Positions 19,373 to 33,583 of a DNA stretch of 64,000 nt are shown in pieces (position 1 is the stretch's first letter; the number at the start of each line of letters is the position of its first letter). A program made the translations under genes and the position numbers. Below the pieces are notes generated by a model. The model was not told the DNA's origin and did no database searches. It was given only the letters and a program-made list of their open reading frames with translations. Where the stretch lies: assembly GCA_029216955.1 (NCBI GenBank), contig JANAVB010010791.1:11112438-11176437 (forward strand), given 5' to 3'. The DNA comes from Iris pallida. Its lineage: Eukaryota; Streptophyta; Magnoliopsida; Asparagales; Iridaceae.

Positions 19373-22300
19373 CACTAAAAATATGTCACGACCCGCACCC
19401 ACTGTGAGGGTACGATAATGTAACAACGCCCAGCCTACGCCGCAGTGTCGGCGGTAGAACGCTGTTCTAGGTCATGAACTATAACTAGCATAATATGAAT
19501 ACTCTCCATAAGGAGGCCAACACAGAGGTACAACTCAATCACAATCTAGAGAGATAGGATATGGCACGATAAAATAGATAAGAGAATCCTCAACTGAGTT
19601 ACAACAGAAAAGAAGTACAAGTCTCAACATCTCTACAATATCAACTCTGAAACCAAGACAACAGCTAAACATGAAAAGAAATAGTCTAAGCTATCTACAC
19701 TATACAAGGTATCGTCCTAAGCAGCTGCCTGAACCTTCCCAGGGGTCCAGGTCGCGAGTGTCATCTAGGCAAGCTCCAAGTAAGGTACATGGTTCCTCAT
19801 CATCCTCTGTAAAATTTTTAACAGGTCCAGTCAGGACGGAAGCGAGCACAGTACATCTCAACAGTTCATAGCAAGTTAGAAAATATAATCATGCAGTAAA
19901 GTAAGATATAGATACTGAAAGAAATGCAGTATGTAAACAGAGAGAGAACTGTAAAAGAAATATCTACTATAAGTAGAGAGCTACCAGTGACTAGTGATTC
20001 AGAGTACAAAGTCGACATGTAAACGGCTTGATTTGTACATGGCTATACTAAAGAGGCGTACATGGCTATTCTACTTTGAAAATTGTTCACATGGCTATTT
20101 ATACTCCCCCGTACCCCCAACTAATACACAAGGATCCAAACAGGTTATGTTATGATTCTATGTAACAGCCCCCGAAGGGTGGTAGACCCCGAAGGTGATA
20201 AGCCCCCGAAGGTGATAGACCCCGAAGGTGATACATAGTAGTCCCATAAATGGGGATTCTGATAGACCCAATAAATGGGATAAGGATTCAGAGAAGACTC
20301 TGTGATCATATGAGTATATGTCACAAGTGATCAAAGAACCAAAGAAGCATATGATACGCTATGTAAGTGAAACGCACAGAACATAGAGTACCCGATGCTC
20401 CCTGAAGGGATAACATCTCAAGAAGGGATCCATATAGTACTAATCCGTGTGACCAACGTGACATTATCAAGTAAAGTAATTTAATGCAGGAAAATAATTC
20501 TAAGCAGGATATGAAATGATCAGAGAATGTACTCGCCTCGTATCTGAATGTCTGAAGTAAATGTACTGTCCGAGATGAGGTACCTGACTCCTAGTTAGAG
20601 CAGCACAAGTCAAGATGTACACAGGGAATGATAAATATAGTCTACAATGCATCTGCATGCTGTCTAGGTCAAACTAGACTAAAGTCAACACTTGGTCAAC
20701 TCCAGTCAACTAGACTAGTCAACTAGGTCAAATCCTAGCCCAACATGTCTAATAAGTCTCACTAGGCATAACCAAGCCTAGTCTAGCAATCACACACCAA
20801 TCACAAGGCTATACAAGCCAAACACAAGCCATCACATTCAATATTATACATAAGAGAAAGGAAGCTAACATGTAAAACTATGTGTGTGTGTAAACATGGA
20901 GGTGTACATGAAAAGAGAAATCAATACTAGTTAGGAGTTACACTACACATGGCACAAAGCTAACCCATCTCCATTACACATGTATCTATACTTAACATGC
21001 AAGGCTACAATATACATGTCACACGTACATATATATAACTAATATATATAAAGTACAACACTATATAATATAGGATACCTATATACATACCCCTCAATAC
21101 ATATATATACATATGTATAGAGAGAAGGGAACACATGATACTCAAGTGTGTGTCTTGAGGGTGAGGGTGTGAGGATGTGGTGTCACATGAGAGTGTGATA
21201 GAGTGTCAAGAGAGTACATGAAGGTGTGAGGGTTAGGAATCATGGCAGTGGTGAAATGTGTGATTGTGTACATGTGTGTGTGTGTGTGTGACAAACAAGG
21301 TGGCATGGTGTATACAACTCTATGCATACAAACTGAAGGCTAACTCACTCATTTAACTACTACACATGAAGATTCATCCCAATAATGTAACATGTTAGAA
21401 TTATACAAAAATTGGCATAAGGATAGGGTTCATACATACACAAGCTTACACAAACACTCTCAAGGCATAAAAGCTGATTTGTGGGCATGATAAGGGCTGG
21501 TTGGGGGCTGTCCTTTAGGAACTGGATGTGGGAAAAATAAGGACTGATTTAGGACTGAATGTAGAGGCTAATTGATGTGGCATTTGGGACTGGTTTTGTG
21601 GCTGTGTTGGGGCTATTTCATGGCTGAAATGTAGGGACTGTTGTGTAGGCAGGAATGGGACTGCTACTGTGGCTGATATTGGCATGGTTTAGGCCATATA
21701 TGAGGCTTGATTAGGCTGTGCTTAGTCTATCATGGCTGGGTTTTAAGGGCTGCAATGTATGTTGGTAGGGTACTTGTTAGGACAGGTATTTGACACTGAT
21801 ATAGGGGCTGCAAGAGAGGCAAACAAGGGGACTGATTTATGTGCAAAATAGGACAGTGTATTGGGGACTTCTTTGGACTGATTTTGGATAGTGATATAGG
21901 CTAAGGGGACTGTGAAACAGTGAGGAAAAGTATGTATAAGAAAATACAAAAAGGCATGTGTATGTGTTGTGAAAACATGTGTGTGTGTCTACATGTGATG
22001 TGAGAACAGTGGTGTCAATGGGGACTGAAATGTATGCTGTCATATGGACTGGTTTAGGGTGGTACTAAGGACTGAAACAAACAATCATTCATTTACAATT
22101 ATACAGTAAATCTTAGGGCATTTGCCAATTTGAAAAGGAAAGGAATCAATTCGACAGTGTCATATAACCACTAGCCAACCCAATTCCATGCCAAAAATCC
22201 AAATTGAATTCTAAAACTCAACATGAATTAGTAAACCACATTATAGTGATGTAGATACACATGTACATGGATTAATGGGAATCAACTTCAGTTTAATAAA

Positions 22301-23240
22301 AACAGTTTAAAGAGAGATGAGAGTTCAGGCAGTTTGAATATTAGGACTGTATCAGTCCCTATCAAACAGTCCAACTCTCATATCGAAATCCATTTTATGA
22401 ACATAAAACCTATTCTAACATGTAAGACTAATCACCATAAACCAATACACATGTAGGAATAATAATGATACCTAAACATCAATTTGAAAAGGTTCAAAAT
22501 AGGATATATTTAGAGAGAGAGGAGAAGACTTGAGTGTGTGTGTATACAGTGAGAGAGGGTGATATAAAGTGTGTGTGTATACACTAGTATGTACATGAAC
22601 AGTTAATAGATCCCCCAACAATTCAAATTTCACAGAACTAGAAGGGAGACCAACTACATAACTGTTCAGAAATTGATAGCAAGGAAAAAGAAGGGAAATT
22701 AAAACATGAATCAGAAACTGGAACCATGCATAGTTCAGATAAAATGGAAAATTCGAATCTCAGTTTCCAGTTTTTCATTCAAATCCCATCTTGATTTCCA
22801 TATACCACCAATCAATCCAAATTGAACACAACTTAGAAATCATAAAGGAGAATCAATATGAGGTCTTAACCACTCTATTAGCAGTATTAATTAGATACAA
22901 AAATAGGTGACAAAGTTCAACCTCAAAACTGGGATTTGACAGTTCATGAAGGTGGGTTTCAGATTTTAGGGTGATGGAGATTTGATCAACAAAATAAAGT
23001 TAAGACATCAAACAAAAGGTTGGTAACAAACATATGCATCTCAGGAAACAGAGAAGATAACTCATCCCCAATCTCAGGAAATCTCAGGCATCACACTACT
23101 GACCATATATATATCAAAACTTAAATGGGCAAAACACTGATATACCATAAATAAATTCGAAACTTATTTAAACCAAATCGAATTTGAACAACAGTCATAA
23201 GGTTCAATCCACATGTGATATCGTGTCTAGGAGTGTCATT

Positions 23241-23262
23241 CGTGTCCACTAGAGTGGACACG
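23241..23262. repeat. Perfect palindromic hairpin in element C LTR
   Basis: CGTGTCCACT, AG, AGTGGACACG: a 10-bp perfect inverted repeat with a 2-base loop. The second LTR copy (30321-30342) has one mismatch. Confidence 0.9.
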
Positions 23263-23845
23263 AAGTGTCCAAGGCAATAGGAAAAACTGGGTTCGAATTT
23301 AGCAGTGCACAGTTCGTGCACAGGCTCGTGCAGCCATGTCCTAATGAATTGGACACGACACAGAGCCTAGGACACTTTGTGCTCACTAACCTAGGTAGCC
23401 TACCTATAGGACTACATATTAGGCTAGCTAACACGTGTCCAAGTCGTGTCAGTGTCCGATATGGAAGCAGTAATAGTGGAGAAAACTGTGTACACAGTTC
23501 GTGTACAAATTCAGTGCAGGAGCAATTACTCCTCTGACACGACACAAGACGACACAAGATTCAAGGGGTGTGATGTCAGTCATTGCCCTTTGGTCTGTGT
23601 TAAGTGGCAGGTCGCCACGTGGCATGTCGTGTCCACAGTGACAATCGGGTAGCAGGGGAAAGTTGTGGGCTGTGCACAGGCCGTGTCCTCATCCAAAATA
23701 TGACACAAAAGGACATGAAAATCACCTCAGAGACTAAGAAATCATTAAGCAATATCAAAACCAAGATTTCTATTCAAATAGAATCAGAAAACGAGGATGA
23801 AATGCCCACTGTGGCATTTCATCAAACACATAGGTGTATCCATTG

Positions 23846-23870
23846 ATACGTGTCCGATACGGACACGTAT
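23846..23870. repeat. Second GTGTCC hairpin in element C LTR
   Basis: ATACGTGTCCG, ATA, CGGACACGTAT: an 11-bp perfect inverted repeat with a 3-base loop. It is conserved in C' (33584-33602 as CGTGTCCG-ATA-CGGACACG) and, with a mismatch, near 30912-30936. Confidence 0.9.
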
Positions 23871-24223
23871 TGGACACAAAACCTAACAATGCCTATACCA
23901 ACAGAGAGAGGACACCTAGGGCTTCCTATCCATGTAAAGAAATCGAGATTTGGTGGAGGGAATAGAAAGTTACCTATGTGTGCAATTTGCATGAAAAGCT
24001 TCAAAAGGAGGGTTTTCTCCTTGATGGCCAAGTGCTCCAAATTGGTCCAAACCTGAGATTCCTCTCCATAAACAGCAAGTAGAGGTGGATTAGGAACTAA
24101 TGCAAAAGACTAGAGGGAAAAAGGAATTAAAACAAAGAAACTAGGGCATGAGGAAGATTCCTATACCTTTCCTTCTTTAAAATGTTGAAACTCAATAAAG
24201 AGGCAAGAACCCTAAATGAAGAG

Positions 24224-24234
24224 ATTATTTATAG
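24224..24234 (-). promoter_or_regulatory. TATA box of element C LTR 1
   Basis: Minus strand CTATAAATAAT after a C-run (TTCCCC). The hairpins at 23846 and 23241 lie downstream, in the predicted transcript. The second copy is at 31290-31300. Confidence 0.65.
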
Positions 24235-24801
24235 GGGGAATAGACCTAGGTGGCTGTTCATAAAGTGATAGTTAGGGTTAGGGTTGAGTCTAATAGGCTA
24301 TGGACCTATTTGCACTAGTCATGGAACCAATTTTAAGTCTCAAGCCTATGGTCCAAATCACTAAGCCTTCTATCCAAGTCTTGATTCCTACATGAATAAT
24401 TTAGATTAACTTAAGTTAGACTAGGGTTCTACCATGCTAACCAAGTCCATACTAACTAGGGTTAGCTTCTAGGTTGGTCTACAAAGGTCAAAACTAGTCA
24501 AAGTCAACATAGTCCAAACAATTCCAAAATAATTCCTAAAAATTTCCATAAATTCAAATAAATTATAATAAATTCAAATAACCCTAAAAATATCAAAGAT
24601 ACCCTAATCACATGGCTAGGCTCTAGGGTAGGCAGTCTCTACTGTTCACTAGTAAATCACCAAAAATCACAAGTCATGAATTTAAATAGTTTAAAATAAT
24701 TAAAAATCACTAAAAATTATAATATGAAATAAATATCATTAAATAATAATTATAATTACAAAATTTCAAAATTACCCTCATCTGGAAAACTGGGTGTTAC
24801 A

Positions 24802-26449
24802 ATCCTACCCACCTTATAAAAATTTCGTCCTCGAAATTAAGACGATCACACCCCTTCTAGATCAAACATAGACAAGGGTCAATCACTAGTCAATTTTCTC
24901 AACATCCTAGTACTTGGTCGTCAGCTGGTCAACTTCCTAGGATTTTATCTATGCTAGCTATCTAGGTATTGGCAACTAGAATTTAGCAAAAGAGAAACTC
25001 TATAATAGGCTAGCTCTTAACCTTCCAAATCCTATCAAGTCACCCATAACTAATTACCCACAAGCAAAGCACACCAATCCCAAATATCACATATATATAT
25101 ACTCAAGAACAACAACCCATCACATATATCCTAAATATATCATCATTATATATAGACCTCTTAGTCCTAGGTGAAACTACAACTATGCTCAAGGGCAGGC
25201 TCTGGTCACTGGGTGCTTTACTAGAAGGGTGAGGAAAACTATAATAAATCATCAAGGTTGTATGGCATACTACATCCTATACGTAACTGGTTGGTATCAT
25301 AATAACAGGGAATTATCTGCAATGGGTTACTGCTCTAGCACCAATGCTAACTATCACCTCTAGGGTACAGACACTCTACGAGTCACCATATCTATATACT
25401 ATGAAGGAAATACCTATGAACAAGCCCTACAAACTAAATATCCCTACTTCTAAGTCATTTATAACAATAAAAAAGGGTATAATGTTTTAAACCTTCTCAA
25501 GATACAATCTGCTAATCATATGCGTCTGTCCAAAATCATGTTGCCCAGAGTCCTCATCATGCTAGTGGGCAATGCTATGATAATCACAGAGTCCTTGACT
25601 AAGGTACGTACCCTTAGGTTCATAGTATTTAAAATTTTCGCATTGTCGCATGCGACGGCGAAAACCTTAAATTTCCATACCCGAGAAACACATCCAAATC
25701 TGACTACATGTCCTCACTATGCTAACTAACACGACCATCGAAGATTCTAGATCCCATGATTTAGGTGACCTAGCCCATATGATTTTCTCAGAAGAAAAAC
25801 AAACATAACAAAAGAACAACATGACAAAGTTAATCAATCAGCAAGGAACAGATGGAATCGAATTTCAAGGTAGTTATAAAAGACAATTTTGGGAATGGAA
25901 TCAAGAAGAACGGTACTTGCAGCAAGATCTCCAATGGTCTGTGCATCCTCGACTGTCCTGACGATAGCTCTCCCCTGCTAGTTTCCCCTGGTCCGCTGCT
26001 GATGCTGCATGAACCGCTGCTGAGAGAAATCAGAAATGACAGGAGAAAATTTCTCTACAGATAGAGGTGCACCTCCAATGTAGCAGAAACGCCAACCTGA
26101 GTCGGTACAACAAGAGCTGCAGTCTCGAGGCCCTGATAAACAGGACGAGAGGTGGCCAGCCTCTCGATAGTATTCCCCGAACCAGAGCGATGAGATCGTC
26201 TTCATAACCATCATGAAGACGGATCAAACCAAGAAGCAGTTACTGAGAATGAAACGAACATCAAGGGAGGACAGTTTATATTCAAGGGAAATCAATAAGC
26301 AGCAATTGGATAAAAGGAATCTGATTAAGAGTTTTTTCTAATGTGATTGAGTACCTCAAAAATATCCTAATCCTACTGCAGGCTGTAGTGATACTCTAGT
26401 TCGAATACCACTACATAAACTCGACCTGCATGGGCCACCACTAAAAACG
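24802..26449 (-). other. Element C interior, unit 2 (1,648 bp, non-coding)
   Basis: Same length as unit 1 and at a constant 7,066-bp offset, with scattered substitutions. The polypurine tract is at 24802-24817 and the primer-site-like motif at 26424-26438. No coding region is supported. Confidence 0.85.
26424..26438 (-). other. Primer-site-like motif, element C unit 2
   Basis: Second copy of GTGGCCCATGCAGGT (minus strand), 11 bases inside the LTR edge at 26450. Confidence 0.6.
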
Positions 26450-29400
26450 TGTCACGACCCGCACCCACTGTGAGGGTACGAGAACGTAACAACGCCCAGC
26501 CTACACCACAGTGTCGGCAGTAGAACGCTGTTCTAGGTCATGAACTATAACTAGCATAATATGAATACTCTCCATAAGGAGGCCAACACAGAGGTACAAC
26601 TCAATCACAATCTAGAGAGATAGGATATGGCACGATAAAATAGATAAGAGAATCCTCAACTGAGTTACAACAGAAAAGAAGTACAAGTCTCAACATCTCT
26701 ACAATATATAACTCTGAAACCAAGACAACAGCTAAACATGAAAAGAAATAGTCTAAGGTATCTACACTATACAAGGTATCATCCTGAGCAGCTGCCTGAA
26801 CCTCCCCAGGGGTCCAGGTCGCGAGTGTCATCTAGACAAGCTCCAAGTAAGGTGCAGGGTTCCTCATCATCCTCTGTAAAATTTTCAACAGGTCCAGTCA
26901 GGACGGGAGCGAGCACAGTACATCTCAACAGTTCATAGCAGGTTAGAAAATATAATCATGCAGTAAAGTAAGATATAGATACTGAAGGAAATACAGTATA
27001 TAAACAGAGAGAGAACTGTAATAGAAATATCTACTATAAGTAGAGAGCTACCAGTGACTAGTGATTCAGAGTACAAAGTTGACATGTGAACGGCTTGATT
27101 TGTACATGGCTATACTAAAGAGGCGTACATGGCTATTCTACTTTAGAAATTGTTCACATGGCTATTTATACTCCCCCGTACCCCCAACTAATACACAAGG
27201 ATCCAAACAGGTTATGTTATGATTCTATGTAACAGCCCCCGAAGGGTGGTAGACCCCGAAGGTGATAAGCCCCCGAAGGTGATAGACCTCGAAGGTGATA
27301 GACCCCGAAGGTGATACATAGTAGTCCCATAAATGGGAATTCTGATAGACCCAATAAATGGGATAAGGATTCAGAGAAGACTCTGTAATCATATGAGTAT
27401 ATGTCACAAGTGATCAAAGAACCAAAGAAGCATATAATACGCCATGTAAGTAAAACACAATAAACATAGAGTACCCGATGCTCCCTGAAGGGATAACATC
27501 TCAAAAAGGGATCCATATAGTAATAATTCGTGTGACCAACGTGACAGTATCAAGTAAAGTAATTTAATGCAGGAAAATAATTCTAAGCAGGATATGAAAT
27601 GATCAGAGAATGTACTCGCCTCGTATCTGAATGTCTGAAGTAAATGTACTGTCCGAGATGAGGTACCTGACTCCTAGTTAGAGCAACACAAGTCAAGATG
27701 TACACAGGGAATGATAAATATAATCTATAATGCATCTGCATGCTGTCTAGGTCAAACTAGACTAAAGTCAACACTTGGTCAACTCCAGTCAACTAGACTA
27801 GTCAACTAGGTCAAATCCTAGCCCAACATGTCTAATAAGTCTCACTAGGCCTAACCAAGCCTAGTCTAGCAATCACACACCAATCACAAGGCTATACAAG
27901 CCAAACACAAGCCATCACATTCAATATTATACATAAGAGAAAGGAAGCTAACATGTAAAGCTATGTGTGTGTGTGAACATGGAGGTGTACATGAAAAGAG
28001 AAATCAACACTAGTTAGGAGTTACACTACACATGGCACAAAGCTAACCCATCTCCATTACACATGTATCTATACTTAACATGCAAGGCTACAATATATAT
28101 GTCACACATACATATATATAACTAATATATATAAAGTACAACACCATATAATATAGGATACCTATATGCATACCCCTCAATACATATATATACATATGTA
28201 TAGAAAGAAGGGAACACATGATACTCAAGTGTGTGTCTTGAGGGTGAGGGTGTGAGGATGTGGTGTCACATGAGAGTGTGATAGAGTGTCAAGAGAGTAC
28301 ATGAAGGTGTGAGGGTTAGAAATCATGGCAGTGGTGAAATGTGTGATTGTGTACATGTGTGTGTGTGTGTGTGTGACAAACAAGGTGGCATGGTGTATAC
28401 AACTCTATGCATACAAACTGAAGGCTAACTCACTCATTTAACTACTACACATGAAGATTCATCCCAATAATGTAACATGTTAGTATTGTACAAAAATTGA
28501 CATAAGGATAGGGTTCACACATACACAAGCTTACACAAACACTCACAAGGCATAAAGGCTGATTTGTGGGCATAATAAGGGCTGGTTGGGGGCTGTCCAT
28601 TAGGGACTGGATGTGGGAAAAATAAGCACTGATTTAGGACTGACTGTAGAGGCTAATTGATGTGGCATTTATGACTGGTTTTATGGCTGTGTTGGGGCCA
28701 TTTTATGGCTGAAATGTAGGGACTGTTGTGTAGGCAGGAATGGGACTGCTACTGTGGCTGATATTGGCATGGTTTAGGCCATATATGGGGCTTGATTAGG
28801 CTGTGCTTAGGCTATCAAGGCTGGGTTTTAAGGGCTGCAATGTATGTTGGTAGGGGACTTGTTAGGACAGGTATTCGACACTGATATAGGGGCTGCAAAA
28901 GAGGCTATCAAGGGGACTGATTTATGTGCAAATTAGGACAGTGTATTGGGGACTTCTATGGACTGATTTTGGGATAGTGATATAGGCTAAGGGGACAGTG
29001 AAACAGTGAGGAAAAGTGTGTGTAAGAAAATACAAAAAGGCATGTGTATGTGTTGTAAAAATATGTGTGTGTGTCTACATGTGATGTGAGAACAGTGGTG
29101 TCAATGGGGACTGAAAAGTATGCTGTCATATGGACTGGTTTAGGGTTGTACTAAGGACTGAAATAAACAATCATTCATTTACAGTTATACAGTGAATCTC
29201 AGGGCATTTGCCAATTTGAAAAGGAAAGAAATCAATTCGACAGTGTCATATAACCACTAGCCAACCCAATCCCATGCCAAAAATCCAAATTGAATTCTAA
29301 AACTCAACACGAATTAGTAAACCACATTATACTGATGTAGATACACATGTACATGGATTAATGGGAATCAACTTCATTTTAATAAAAATAGTTTAAAGAG

Positions 29401-31867
29401 ATATGAGAGTTCAGGCAGTTTGAATATTAGGACTGTATCAGTCCCTATCAAACAGTCCAACTCTCATATCGAAATCTATTTTATGAACATAAAACCTATT
29501 CTAACATGTAAGACTAATCTACCATAAACCAATACACATGTAGGAATAATAATGATACCTAAACATCAATTTAAAAAGGTTCAAAATAGGATATATTTAG
29601 AGAGAGAGGAGAAGACTTGAGTGTGTGTGTATACAGTGAGAGAGGGTGATATAAAGTGTGTGTGTGTATACACTAGTATGTACAAGAACAGTTAATAGAT
29701 CCCCCAACAATTCAAATTTCACAGAACTAGATGGGAGACCAACTACATAACTGTTCAGAAATTGATAGCAAGGAAAAAGAAGGGAAATCAAAACAAGAAT
29801 CAGAAACTGGAACCATGCATAGTTCAGATAAAATGGAAAATCTGAATCTCAGTTTCCAGTTTTTCATTCAAATCCCATCTTGATTTTCATATACCACCAA
29901 TCAATCCAAATTGAACACAACTTAGAAATCATAAAGGAGAATCAATATGAGGTCTTAACCACTCTATTAGCAGTATTAATTAGATACAAAAATAGGTGAC
30001 AAAGTTCAACCACAAAACTGGGATTTGACAGTTCATGAAGGTGGGTTTCAGATTTTAGGGTGATGGAGATTTGATCAACAAAATTAAGTTAAGAGAAGGT
30101 TGGTAACAAACATATGCATCTCAGGAAATAGAGAAGATAACTCATCCCCAATCTCAGAAAATCTCAGGCATCACTCTACTGACCATATATATATCAAAAC
30201 TTAAATGGGCAAAACACTGATACACCATAAATAAATTCGAAACTTATTTAAACCAAATAGAATTTGAACAACAGTCAAAAGGTTCAATCCACATGTGATA
30301 TCGTGTCTAGGAGTGTCATTCTTGTCCACTAGAGTGGACACGAAGTGTCCAAGGCAATAGGAAAAACTGGGTTCAAATTTAGCAGACAGGCTAGTGCAGC
30401 CATGTCCTAATGAATTGGACACGACACAGAGCCTAGGACACTTCGTGCTCACTAACCTAGGTAGCCTACCTATAGGACTACATATTAGGCTAGCTAACAC
30501 GTGTCCAAGTCGTGTCAGTGTCCGATATGGAAGCAGTAACAATGGAGAAAATTGTGTGCACAGTTCGTATACAAATTCAGTACGGAAGCAATTACTCCTC
30601 CGACATGACACAAGACGACACGAGATTCAAGGGGTGTGATGTCAGTCACAGCCCCTTGGTCTGTGTCAAGTGGCAGGTCGCCACGTGGCGTGTCGTGTCC
30701 ACACTGACACTCGGGTAGCAGGGGAAAGTTATGGGCTGTGTACAGGCCGTATCCTCATCCAAAATATGACACAAAAGGACACGAAAATCACATCAGAGAC
30801 TAAGAAATCATTAAGCAATATCAAAACCAAGATTTTTATTCAAATAGAATCAGAAAACGAGGATGAAATGCCCACTGTGGCATTTCATCAAACACATAGG
30901 TGTATCCATTGATACGTGTCCGATACGGACAAGTATTTGACACAAAACCTAACAATGCCTATACCAACAGAGAGAGGACACCTAGGGCTTCCTATCCATG
31001 CAAAGAAATCGAGATTTGGTGGAGGGAATAGAAAGTTACCTATGTGTGCAATTTGCATAAAAAAGCTTCAAAAGGGGGATTTCTCCTTGATGGCCAAGTG
31101 CTCCAAATTGGTCCAAACCTGAGATTCCTCTCCATGAACAGTAAGTAGAGGTGGATTAGGAACTAATGCAAAAGACTAGAGGGAAAAAGGAATTAAAACG
31201 AAGAAACTAGGGCTTGAGGAAGATTCATATACCTTTCCTTCTTCAAAATGTTGAAACTCAATAAAGAGGCAAGAATCCTAAATGAAGAGATTATTTATAG
31301 GGGGAATAGACCTAGGTGGCTGTTCATAAAGTGATAGTTAGGGTTAGGGTTGAGTCTAATAGGCTATGGACCTATTTGCACTAGTCATGGAACCAATTTT
31401 AAGTCTCAAGCCTATGGTCCAAATCACTAAGCCTTCTATCCAAGTCTTGATTCCTACATGAATAATTTAGATTAACTTAAGTTAGACTAGGGTTCTACCA
31501 TGCTAACCAAGTCCATACTAACTAGGGTTAGCTTCTAGGTTGGTCTACAAAGGTCAAAACTAGTCAAAGTCAACCTAGTCCAAAAAATTCCAAAACAATT
31601 CCTAAAAATTTCCATAAATTCAAATAAATTATAATAAATTCAAATAACCCTAAAAATGTCAAAGATACCCTAATCACATGGCTAGGCTCTAGGGTAGGCA
31701 GTCTCTACTGTTCACTAGTAAATCACCAAAAATCACAAGTCATGAATTTAAATAGTTTAAAATAATTAAAAATCACTAAAAATTATAATATGAAATAAAT
31801 ATCATTAAATAATAATTATAATTACAAAATTTCAAAATTACCCTCATCTAGAAAACTAGGTGTTACA
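26450..31867 (-). repeat. Element C LTR 2 (complete, 5,418 bp)
   Basis: Copy of 19384-24801, starting TGTCACGACCC and ending TAGGTGTTACA. Small balanced indels occur, such as an extra 17-bp CCCGAAGGTGATA unit near 27285-27310 and a loss of about 13 bp near 30384. This is the 5' LTR of the array in element direction. No coding region is supported. Confidence 0.92.
31290..31300 (-). promoter_or_regulatory. TATA box of element C LTR 2
   Basis: Minus strand CTATAAATAAT, identical to the site at 24224-24234. As the 5' LTR of the array, this is the copy expected to drive the element transcript. Confidence 0.65.
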
Positions 31868-33583
31868 GGATGTATGAGTATTTAATGGTACATGTGAGGG
31901 TTTTGGTGGTGCAAGGTGTGTGTGGGATATGGGGCTGTTCTCAATCAAAAAGAGGACTGGAAACCAAAGTAAAATCAGGTGACACAGGAAACTAATCCAA
32001 GGAAATAAATTTCAAAAATCAAAACTGAACTCTACCTATACCACACTTGAACCCCAACTCTTAATAACTTGAACCTATACTCAGGTTCTCAGGAACCTGA
32101 GAATCAATGACCAATATGTGAAATCCGACAGTGCATGCCCAATGTTCTCAGGTTAATTGATCTTCAGTTTTGTGTGTGTGAGTGTGTGAGCTGTTAAGGT
32201 GTGAGGGTATAATGTGTGTACCTGTGAGTATAATCTTTCAGTTTTTTACACATTTCAACTCAATATTCTCATCATAGGGATTAAGTAAACTCAGTTGAAA
32301 TTGAATTGAATCCAACTTTGAAATCCTGATCAGTCTTAGAAACTAAAACTCAAATTCAATTGATTACAAACAACCAAACCTAATCACTGTTAACATCTAA
32401 TCCCTATTGAAACATGAATATCACTGTATTTATTCTCACGAATGGGTTATAGGTTACTGTCAGTTGATTTAAACCCGAAACTTAAAATGAAACTGATCCT
32501 ATACATATCTATATAACTTATAAACTGAAATCCAAAAAGGAAATATGTATCATAATCAATAGAACTAATCACCTGACAACCAAACTCTGGAAACCAACCT
32601 TGGATCATAACTCTAAACCCAGGTAAATGTATGAACTCGTTTTGGAATCCCCACTTTCAAATTCAACACATATTCTTGTTTTCGAAATACCAAACAGTAG
32701 GTATCAGTCAACATAATTCAAAATCCTCTTGAAACCTGTATCACTAAATTCGAAACCCAATCAATTCATGAAACCAAATTCGGAAATGAATCTAAACTCA
32801 GGTATCCAATGTATAAAAATCATTCTAAATCTCCAGATCGTATTTACCTACAGAAATATTTTCGAAAATAACATATGTATCAGAGCCATACTTTTGAACC
32901 CAAAACATTTGAAAAACCAATAATCAGTCGTGTCACAGGGTGGGGGAGTATTATGTCGACACTGGGGGTGATGTGTGTGTCGACACAGTGTCAAACATCG
33001 TGTCACGAAGTGTCCACAACCTAGTTGAACACAGTGTCAGAGACAGTGCAGTGCACTGTCTCGTGCACGTGTGCAGGACTCAATAGGACACGGCGTGTCC
33101 TACCCTAGGTCTCGTGGTTGTGTCTAGAGCTAGGTAAAGTCTAGGGGTTCATGTCTAACACCCTGAAATGGGCCAAAGTGGTGCCGTGTTCGAGAATCAA
33201 ACCCGTGTTAGTGGGCTTTTACACACTCGTGTGTGTGTGTGCACGACCCGTGCAGTCGAGATATCTTCTAAAATACCTGATAATATTGCCTGAAATTTTG
33301 TGTGCTTAATGACAGTCATTTCCCGCACCCGCATACAAATTTTTGTGTGTCTAGGTGCTGTGTCGTGTCCGCTAGGACACCCAAGCAGCAGGACACTGCA
33401 CGACAGTGTCGTGCAGCGTATTCGTGTCCATTTTGGACACAGATACGGCTTTAAAACATGCTCAGTGTTCAACATAAGTCATCTACATATCAAGGGCTTC
33501 AAAATCATGTAATTAGTTTTTGAAATTAATAATATTTATTTCTATGTGACATTTCGTCGAACACGTATTTAAATAAACCGATA

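Larger units (their letters stand above)
17736..19383 (-). other. Element C interior, unit 1 (1,648 bp, non-coding)
   Basis: No gag, protease, RT or integrase motif is visible in any frame. A minus-strand region around 18768-19173 stays open in more than one frame and contains Gln/Arg-rich text (QQRFMQHQQRTRGNQQG) and a VQTLVGISATLE stretch that might be a gag remnant, but it is too weak to call. The other copy at 24802-26449 has the same features. Confidence 0.8.
19384..24801 (-). repeat. Element C LTR 1 (complete, 5,418 bp)
   Basis: The plus strand begins TGTCACGACCCGCACCC and ends GGGTGTTACA. The stretch contains several CCCCGAAGGTGATA repeats (20167-20233), TG-rich microsatellites (20881-20891, 21263-21290), many ACTGATTT-like low-complexity runs at 21480-22080 and GTGTCC words at 23220-23880. 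No coding region is supported. Its last 100 bp of element direction (GCCGACACTGCGGCGTAGGCTG...GGGTGCGGGTCGTGACA) are shared with the LTRs of D. Confidence 0.92.
17648..31867 (-). mobile_element. Element C: non-coding large-LTR element in tandem (LTR-interior-LTR-interior-LTR)
   Basis: Two exact-length units follow one another: interior 17736-19383 (1,648 bp) plus LTR 19384-24801 (5,418 bp), then interior 24802-26449 (1,648 bp) plus LTR 26450-31867 (5,418 bp). A third LTR end (17648-17735) is on the left, interrupted by element B. LTR ends are TGTAACACCC...GTCGTGACA on the minus strand. A polypurine tract and a primer-site-like motif are present, but there is no pol, so it is a LARD-type non-autonomous element. 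Predicted target duplication is GGATG at 31868-31872. Confidence 0.92.

Noticed and set aside
21263..21290. GT-rich microsatellite as a regulatory element
   Set aside because: Ordinary simple repeat in an LTR, with length change between copies; nothing points to a function.
24258..24285. TTAGGG-like repeats in the C LTR (also near 31330)
   Set aside because: Only two to three units, present in every LTR copy, and not the plant telomere TTTAGGG array.
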